The notes below the pieces were generated by a model. The model worked only from the letters and a program-made list of their open reading frames with translations, ran no database searches and was not told the DNA's origin. A program made the translations under genes and the position numbers. From positions 1,671,501 through 1,735,500 of the forward strand of contig CM067077.1 in the NCBI GenBank assembly GCA_033980235.1: 64,000 nt of DNA, read 5' to 3'. The stretch comes from Diadema setosum. Taxonomy: Eukaryota > Echinodermata > Echinoidea > Diadematoida > Diadematidae. Positions within the stretch are counted from its first letter, which is position 1. Every line of letters begins with the position of its first letter. Of this stretch, positions 57,189 through 64,000 are shown one piece after another.

Positions 57189-58147
57189 CTGTGAATACGA
57201 CACCACAAAAAGAAATAAGATTTGAAAAGTCAAGCATGGCAAGCAATTACACCTTTCGGGTGGCATTGCGACACAATTTTACTGTACCTAATAATGACTG
57301 ATTTCTTATTCAAACGATCGTTGAAGGGCGTAGAAAAAATAGAAATGCGTAAATATTGTTCTCGTTTCTTCTTTGAATGTTTACTCTAGCTTTCTGACAG
57401 AGTGTTGAGAGAGGGTAATAAGTTCCAATATTTGTCCATTATATTACAAAGTCGTTCTGACATTGTACTCTAACGACATTCCGGAGCACAAATTGGATTA
57501 CAGGCTCAGAATTGTTTGGCGGGTATTAACCTCTTCCGGTCATCACATTCCAATCTGGAAACGGATGGGAATAATCACTGTTTAAGACAAGTTCAAATGA
57601 AAAAAGACATTTGTCAAAAATGTGAAATGAAGAAATACTCTTCAAGAATCTTCCTTTTAGACATACATTGTATTTGTAAGTGATATTTCTTGCTTTGTTT
57701 TCCTTCCATCGTTATTATGGTGTTGTTGATTAAAGATTGAGACAATACGAATACGTCATGCACTTTCATGATCAGTACATCGTCAACGGTAAGAACGATG
57801 ATTGTTTTCCCTGAACCAAGGGATAGACTCGAGTGTGTATGCTATCGAAAATATTACTGTGTTTATGATACTGTTAGTTAGCTTCTTCACCTCGTTACCC
57901 TGTCGGACCGGTTTAATCAAGAAACACAGACGCCTGTTAGCTTTATCTCTGCCTGCAGACTCCTCATTTATTTCGATTGCTCACGTATAGACACTAATTT
58001 TCCTCGGTGTGATGTAGGGGAGCAAGGATGAGATTCATGAGATCGCTTTCTTGTGGAGTAAAATCATCGACAGTGAGGGACGATAAGCTGTTAATAATAA
58101 TTGGACATAAACTGCAAATTTTATTTTCCGAAAATGGAAATTCTTTT
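57189..58147. other. Intronic, no gene recognised
   Basis: No exon with recognisable coding similarity upstream of the P-loop exon. Short frames only. Confidence 0.45.
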
Positions 58148-58345
58148 TGCCCAATTGATCGTGGGCCCGGCAGCCACTGAGCAGCGCCAGATCGACGTTG
58201 CTCTAACCTTTACAACTGTTGAACGGCAAACAAGGTAGCAGCAACTCCCATCTTTCAACGTCTTTTGGTATGATGCGGCCGGGGTTCGAACCCACGACCT
58301 CCCAATTGTGAGACAGCCGCTCTACTTACTGAGCCAACACATCGC
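58148..58345 (-). mobile_element. tRNA-derived SINE, second family
   Basis: The minus-strand head has A box TTGGCTCAGTAAGTAGAGC and B box GTGGGTTCGAACCCC. The acceptor halves GATGTGT/CCGCATC pair at six of seven positions, but the anticodon stem does not form, so it is not a functional tRNA. The body reads CATACCAAAAGACGTTGAAA through GGCAAAAAGA. It is unrelated to the SINE family at 13305 and 50000. Confidence 0.7.
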
Positions 58346-58485
58346 TTGTTATGAGGTGGGGTTGGTAATGTTAAAATTATAATTGTTATCACGCCAATAT
58401 CGCACGAGAAATATGGCTTCCTCGATATAGTTCATTTTGTGAAAAAAGGTTTCGCTGCTGGACTCTGCTAAAAAAAAGGGGAAAA

Positions 58486-58597
58486 AAGAGATTGTTGGAT
58501 ATAGAGAAATAGAAACAGCAATAGTAAAATGAAAAAAAAAAGAAAAAAAGAGAGATTGTTGGATATAGAGAAATAGAAACAGCAATAGTAAAATGGT
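58486..58597. repeat. Tandem duplication, ~65-bp unit
   Basis: GAGATTGTTGGATATAGAGA plus the following ~26 bp occurs twice, separated by an A/G-rich spacer. Confidence 0.85.
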
Positions 58598-59025
58598 TAT
58601 TCCATTTACAAGATCTTGTTTAAACCGGAATTCTGTAAAATAACATATAGCATGAAGTTAATGTGAAACGTCTTGTATTGAACGTATCCTGAACGTATTT
58701 ATATATACTCATTGATCTATCCGATTCCATAGTTGAATAACCTACAGCAAAATAGTCTTTTGAAGATTCTGCGAGAAAAAGGTGATGTGAAATTATCACA
58801 GATTCAAAACTAGGGCACTTATTTCGTTTCCAGGGCATTAAAAGTGTATGGTATCACTTTTGTTGCACTATTTGCACTATATGAAACTGAGCGTGACGAT
58901 CAATGTCATGTGTCGTTGTTTTATTCATGTTTAGAAAACTGTAAAATGTGTTATGTCTCTTTGAAAGACCATGTAGTAATAATTAGTAAAATTCTGTATG
59001 AGATACCATCCAGATAGTTTGCAAA
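58598..59025. other. No gene recognised
   Basis: A+T-rich spacer with no exon signal. Confidence 0.5.
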
Positions 59026-60830
59026 TGTGACCCTGCCTCACCAAACCAACAAAAGGTCGCAATACATGGATTTTCAGTCAAGGACAGATTTTGAAAGAGC
59101 AGACACTAAGCTTCAAAATGATGTACAGCGTGTCCCACAAAAAACGAAACCCGACTTCCATGCAACTTTTTACTATCGAAATTATACATTTTCTTTATTG
59201 GACATACATCAATGAAAAGATAAACTTTTCTTCTTTCATTTAATGTACAACTTAATGATAATCGTTCATGCGTGACTGAGTTAGAACAATGAACAGTGGT
59301 GCTACTAAATTTTCATTTGCACTCGCAAATGTTGACTTTCAGTAAATTTTTCAGACTATTACTTTTTCGAAAAACAAAGTTCATTAGCCAAATATTCATA
59401 TTTTGTTTTTCGTATAAGACCTAACGCGTCAAATACGAATAACGCATGCTTGAGAAAAATTTGCATGAAAACATGCTTCATTTGTTTTCTACCAATTCTA
59501 CGGTAAGTTGAAAAACAAGCATTCAGCTCTTCCGACTTAGCATAAGACAGTGGGCTCATCTGCACCATTGAACTCACACAAAACAACCGCAGTACTACAG
59601 TGAATGTTGTTCGGGGGGGGGGGGGAGGTATTTACGGAAAATGCTGTATGAGACGGAAAATCCTTTATCGTCATTTATTTAGAATTAGCTATGAGACATA
59701 AGCAAAATTATTAAAGACTAATATCATGAGTATGCTCAGGCTGCACGCAGTCCAATGGCTATGGGAAATCAAAATTGTAACAACGATACACATTTTGATG
59801 ATTTTGTACCTCAAACCATTTTCACTGTTTTCATTCCTCTCTATCTCATTTCCCTCACGCGTGGTTAGTTCTTTATTACTGACATGGGTTTGAAGTTTTT
59901 GAAGGGAGAGGTGAAGTAGAAAGAAAGCGTACATCACTTTATTTATCACTGAAGTTGCGCTTCTAACATTTCAACGGTGCAAGTGAGGGGCAGAAAGTCC
60001 TCTTTTGGGGGGTGGGGGGGGGGGGGGCAGGGGCTGGGAAGGGTTTTTTTTTTTTTCTCCCGTCCCACCTGACAGGCTCATGGTCTGACAGATGAGCCTG
60101 GTCTGACAGGCTCATGATCATGTGCTAATTTAAGACCCTATTCACAACCGAACCGTCGGTAACAATCTCTTTTACCCCCTCCCTTAATTTTTGTGTAAAT
60201 TTATTGAAGCATGACCATTGTTATCTGCCAAGTTGGGCATGTCGGGAAAGCTAACTGGCTCCCTATTTACTATCAATCTGGAAGTGGAAGCATATTTTCA
60301 AATTAAGTTTTCTCGAGCAGGCGTTGATCATTTTTGACGCATGGGATATCATATGAAAGGACAGAGAATGGATATTAAGACTATGATTTTATTTTTTTTT
60401 TTTTTGCAAAAGATTGCTGAAAAAGTCTGAGACACTCATTCAAAGTCGACATTTGCTTGTGCAAATAAAAATATAGTAGCACTACTGTCTATTGTTCTAG
60501 CTCAGTCATGCACGAAGTTAGAACAATGAGTTGTGCATCAAATGAAAGAAGAGAAATGTATCTTTCAATCCATGTACAACTCATAAAACAAATATGTGAT
60601 TATGATCGCAAGTACTTCCAATGAAACTCGGTTTCGTTTTTTTCTGGGACACGCTGTATAAGTCGATACATATGAATTAACCTATTGAACCTATCTAGAT
60701 AATGGATATAAAGAACATATTGTGGAAAATGTGTGTACTCAGAGGAGAACCTTTGCAGTTAAGAGTCTATCAAAGTGTTTAATCCTTGCCAAGCTGTAGG
60801 CCTACTCCGCGTAATATCAGAGGCCATCAG
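59026..60830. mobile_element. TGTGACC-type MITE, copy G, split by another element
   Basis: The left part (59026-59126: TGTGACCCTGCCTCACCAAA...) matches the terminus of the family. After the TIR element at 59127-60656, homology resumes (AACCTATCTAGATAATGGAT, AGTGTTTAATCCTTGCCAAG) to about 60830, where it fades. The right terminus is missing, so the copy is truncated and old. Confidence 0.7.
59127..60656. mobile_element. TIR DNA transposon, TA target, nested in a MITE
   Basis: Left end CAGCGTGTCCCACAAAAAAC; right end inverted (TTTTTCTGGGACACGCTG); TA on both sides (59125-59126, 60657-60658). TIRs of ~230 bp with mismatches (GAACAATGAACAGTGGTGCT vs its counterpart near 60490). Ends of the form GTGTCCCA and a TA target suggest Tc1/mariner. 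Internal frames have no transposase signature. A G-run lies at 60005-60027. Confidence 0.8.
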
Positions 60831-60899
60831 TTAGAGATGGAAGTGAATAGTATGTAGATTGCTCCTTTTTTAATGAAATGAAAATAGGCCGTAAAACTT

Positions 60900-63200
60900 G
60901 CGAACATGAACATTTTAAAATGCAAACGTTCAGAGATGTTAAGGAACTGTTATCGCCATTCGATTTTTTAACGACAATTGATTTGAAAGACGCTTAATTC
61001 ACAATTCCAATGGCTGATTAGCATCGAAAGTTTCCATGTTTTTCGTGGAATGGAAAATTCTACTGTTTTAATTGTTTACATTTCGGCCTATGCTCGACCC
61101 CCACAAGTTTTTTTTACTAAAGTCATGAAACCTGTCATTTCGTCCCTTCGATGTAAAGGAATTTGTGCAGTTATCTATTTGGATGACATTCTCATTTTTG
61201 CACGTTCCTAAGAAGAGAGTGCACAAAATACTTCATGTGCCGTCGAATTGTTGACAAACTTAGGGTTCCTAGTCAACTTCGAGAAATCAAGTACTACACC
61301 TAAGACGGCTCTGATTTATTTGGGTCTCCAGCTAAATTCGGTTGAAATGACAGTTAGTCTACCTCTCGAAAAAGTGGTGAAATTAAAGAGTTGCGGTCAA
61401 ATTCTGTTATCGTCAAACCGAGTTACTATCAGGGACCTGGCAAAGTTTATGGGTTTGGTTATTTCCACTTTTGATGCGATCCCCGGCGGGGCGGCTGCAT
61501 TTTCGCACATTAGAATGGTTCAAGACAAAGGAGCTTAAGAAATCAAACGGAAATTTCAACACTCATGTCCAGCTGGGGGAAAAGGAGCTGCTCCGGGTGA
61601 TAGCCTGGTGGGTTTCTCAGCCTATTGAAAGTTTGCAGACATGCTTAGTTTTGCCCGACATATCCATGACAGTGAGCACTGATGAAAGTAATTCAGGCTG
61701 GGGAGCCTTTTGTGAGAATGACGGCTCCTTTGTTCAAAAAATTCATATATTATGACTAAGCTACTCATTTGGAAATGTTATCATAGCTTGATAAGAATAT
61801 CTATGCCCGACAAACAAAATGACACCAAAAAGGTTTTGCCACCTCAGGTGGTACCAATAACCCATTTTTCGGGTCTTGGCCCATGGACTATTAGTAGAAA
61901 TGTTTGGCTGTCGGCCTCTTACATACCAGGCATTCATAACATTGAGGCCGACACACAAGCTGTGTTCAGATAGTCTGGGCTCCGTCCCCTTTTCCTTCGT
62001 GCGATAAACCAAGAGAGGGCGCAAATTTTTCTGATTGCGATAATCGAGAGACTGCGCGCCCATCGAAAGCATGGCAGTTCTCGGCGTATCGCAATCCTCG
62101 GGTGTCACGCCCTCATACGGTTTGTCGCGTAAAAAGGCTACGAGTGAAAAGAGTCCAGAAGCTAGACTACCCACGGGGGTGTGTAGAGCCCCTCCCCACG
62201 ACGTTGCCAGACATCAGGCTAGTCGCCTGGACCATCTCGGCGAACAGTGGGAAGCAGAAGGCTTTTCGGAGGACGCTAGACGTCTTCTCTCCCGCTCATG
62301 GAGGGAAAATACCAACAAACAGTACGAGTCTGCTTGGTCCCAGTGGCTACATTGGTGTAATAGACGATCGTTTGATCCGTTTAACCTAACTATAGTTCAT
62401 GTTGTTAATTTTTTGTCTTCCCAAAGTTTGGGGAAGAGCTATTCTACAGTGATCGATCAGCGCTATCATCTGCGCTACCACCTATCAATGGTTATTCTGT
62501 AGGAAAGCATCCGCTTATCGTACGATTGATGAAGGGAATATTAATTAATGAGAAACCTCCGAAACCGAGGTACACGAGCACTTGGGAAGTTTCCAAGGTT
62601 TTGGACTATTCAAGTTCCTTAGATGTTAATGAACATCTCAATTTACTCCAGTTGAGTGAAAAGCTTATTTCTCTTCCTGCACTTGTTTCAGCTCAAAGAG
62701 TTCAGACGTTAGGTCTTCTTGATACATCGTACATGACTGTAAACGATGAATGTGCAAGTTTTCAAATTATGGGTTTGCTAAAGACAACGTCACCCAAGGC
62801 GAATATCGCTTCCCAGTCGGTTGAATTACCAGCTTACACTCCAAATGAAAAAAAAAAAAAAATGCGTTTTGTCTACTGTAAAGGAATATCTCAAATGAGC
62901 GGAAGTGGCTCGTCAGGCTTATAAGGAGACAAATCTTTTTCTTTCGACGAGGACGACACACAATAAGGCGTCGAACGCCACAATAGCAAGATGGTTAAAG
63001 AATGTTCTAGTCAAAGCAAAAATAGATGCATCAATCAACTCGGCCTACAACTGTCGTAGTGCGGCCAGTTTAGCTGCCTTTGCCACGGTGTTTCGATCCA
63101 TGAAATAATGGCTAGAACAAACTGGTCAAACTCCAGAACCTTTAGAGAGTTCTACTTTAAGCCTTCTACAGAACAAAATTTTGCGTCCACTATTCTAAAT
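60900..63200 (+). pseudogene. Second tyrosine-recombinase retroelement (DIRS/Ngaro-like), decayed
   Basis: Plus-strand fragments in order. RT: FDFLTTIDLKDA, then CAVIYLDDILIFARS (YLDD box) and LGLQLNSVEMTVSLPLEKVV. RNase H: MTVSTDESNSGWGAF, later SASYIPGIHNIEAD. Recombinase: RSWRENTNKQYESAWSQWLH, PKPRYTSTWEVSKVLDY, ALVSAQRVQTLGLLD, ATIARWLKNVLVKAKI, then AYNCRSAASLAAF, where the catalytic His of H-x-x-R reads Tyr, and WSNSRTFREFYFKP with the nucleophilic Tyr. Numerous stops and frameshifts. Motif spelling differs clearly from the 50.6-56.6 kb element, so it is another lineage. Termini not identified. Confidence 0.8.
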
Positions 63201-63849
63201 CTTGGGACCTAGACAATCGTGAATGATGTTTGTGTATAAACTTAAATGTGGCGATATGTGTTTTGTTTAACGTTGTATACAACAGTGCCTTCATGTATAA
63301 CTTCTGACATATATATACAGCGACTTAATGTTATTACCAAGATTATCGTAACAGCCTTGTATTGCCGCTTTGCCATTCAACTTGTCAGCTGATGTTAACA
63401 TTTTTGGTCATGTTCTCACTGAACGAAGTGCGAGTATTAAAACTGCTCAGAAATACACAAGAATGCTATTTTGCCAGCTGTGTTTTCTTTCATAGTTGCC
63501 ATCTGTACTGTTATGACATACAAAACAGTTCCCGTGATGATCTTTGAATTGTTATGCAACCCTCTGAAGCTTGTACGAAGTATTACGTGATAGAATTCCT
63601 AAATTATGCGAATAACTGAAGTATAATTGGAATTCTATCGGTAATAATGACGTACAAGATAAGGAGGGTCCAGCCCACACGCTGCATACATACAGCATTG
63701 ACAACAACAGGTCTTATTCCCTCCTCTTGTTCCGCACGGAAACTATTTTATCATTCTGATGAGATTGCGATTGATGAGTGATAATGGCATAGGTAAACGC
63801 AAGGCCCCTTTAGGGCGAACATAAGGTTTATAGTAACCTCGTCTACAGC
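63201..63849. other. No gene recognised
   Basis: A+T-rich sequence right of the decayed retroelement. Its 3' terminus may lie here but I see no repeat pair. Confidence 0.45.
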
Positions 63850-64000
63850 CACTCTGTCTATTTTCCAATTGGTCTCCTGGCAAATCGTCTATTACCGATT
63901 CGTCTAATACCCATTTGGTCTACAACTTGTTTTGTCTAGTACACATATTGTCTAATAGTCACTTTGCCCACTACCCGTACTAATACCCAACTCGTCTAAG
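63850..64000. repeat. Start of a ~20-25-bp tandem array (GTCTAxTACCCATTTG)
   Basis: Degenerate units such as TGGTCTCCTGGCAAATCGTC, TATTACCGATTCGTCTAATA, CCCATTTGGTCTAC and CTACCCGTACTAATACCCAA recur to the window edge, where the array is cut off. Confidence 0.7.

Noticed and set aside
58270..58345. Functional tRNA gene (CAC anticodon possible)
   Set aside because: Acceptor and D stems pair, but the anticodon stem does not, and a SINE body follows.
61761..62174. 137-codon minus-strand frame
   Set aside because: Antisense to the YR retroelement on the plus strand.

Overview
The window reads as intron-rich, A+T-leaning genomic DNA of a marine invertebrate, most likely a non-chordate deuterostome such as an echinoderm. 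The pointers are a Roc-type GTPase gene split into small exons with GT/AG splice sites, DIRS-type retrotransposons, tRNA-derived SINEs, PIF/Harbinger, LINE and Ty3/Gypsy elements, and GGACGG-tailed satellites. The taxonomic call is an inference. There are no bacterial operons, no CRISPR array and no rRNA genes.

Only one host gene is visible. It lies on the minus strand and enters the window from the right. Its exons are at 56948-57188 (P-loop), probably 46892-46938 (switch I), 42220-42425 (G3, WDFAG) and 4023-4220 (G4-like VGTHRE). Splice phases are compatible wherever they can be tested. At least one exon between G3 and G4 was not found, and the 5' and 3' ends lie outside what I can see. The introns total over 52 kb and consist almost entirely of transposable elements.

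Layout. 1-9.2 kb: a TA-flanked TIR element (1043-2268), two copies of a ~690-bp TIR MITE, GGCCGCC-rich repeats and a TIR element whose ends are built of GGGTTTAAACC-like words (7.75-9.24). 9.9-13.7 kb: a satellite-cored TIR element with DR1-like words, a GTCTCC-rich block and a SINE. 13.77-19.27 kb: a very young Ty3/Gypsy element (minus) with gag-protease but no reverse transcriptase or integrase. 20.9-29.7 kb: a LINE copy whose RNase H region is split by a 5.6-kb fold-back element. 30.1-30.8 kb: a decayed second LINE. 31.3-35.4 kb: MITE copies, one inside a second satellite-cored element. 35.9-41.7 kb: a giant fold-back element with tandem-repeat arms, itself hit by a Harbinger element (38.2-40.3). 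42.8-50 kb: a series of TIR elements with motif-saturated ends, plus a SINE. 50.6-56.6 kb: a nearly complete, mutated DIRS element (minus) carrying a TTAA-flanked MITE. 58-63.2 kb: a SINE, a nested TIR element inside a MITE and a second, decayed tyrosine-recombinase retroelement (plus). 63.85-64 kb: the start of a tandem array.

The two most notable signals are (i) a class of TIR elements in which each family's ends are saturated with its own oligonucleotide word, and (ii) two satellite-cored repeat families sharing one architecture: short terminal inverted repeats, iterated AGGTCAAAGGTCA-type words and a GGACGGAC microsatellite near one end. Several nested insertions can be resolved to the base from sequence inside the window.
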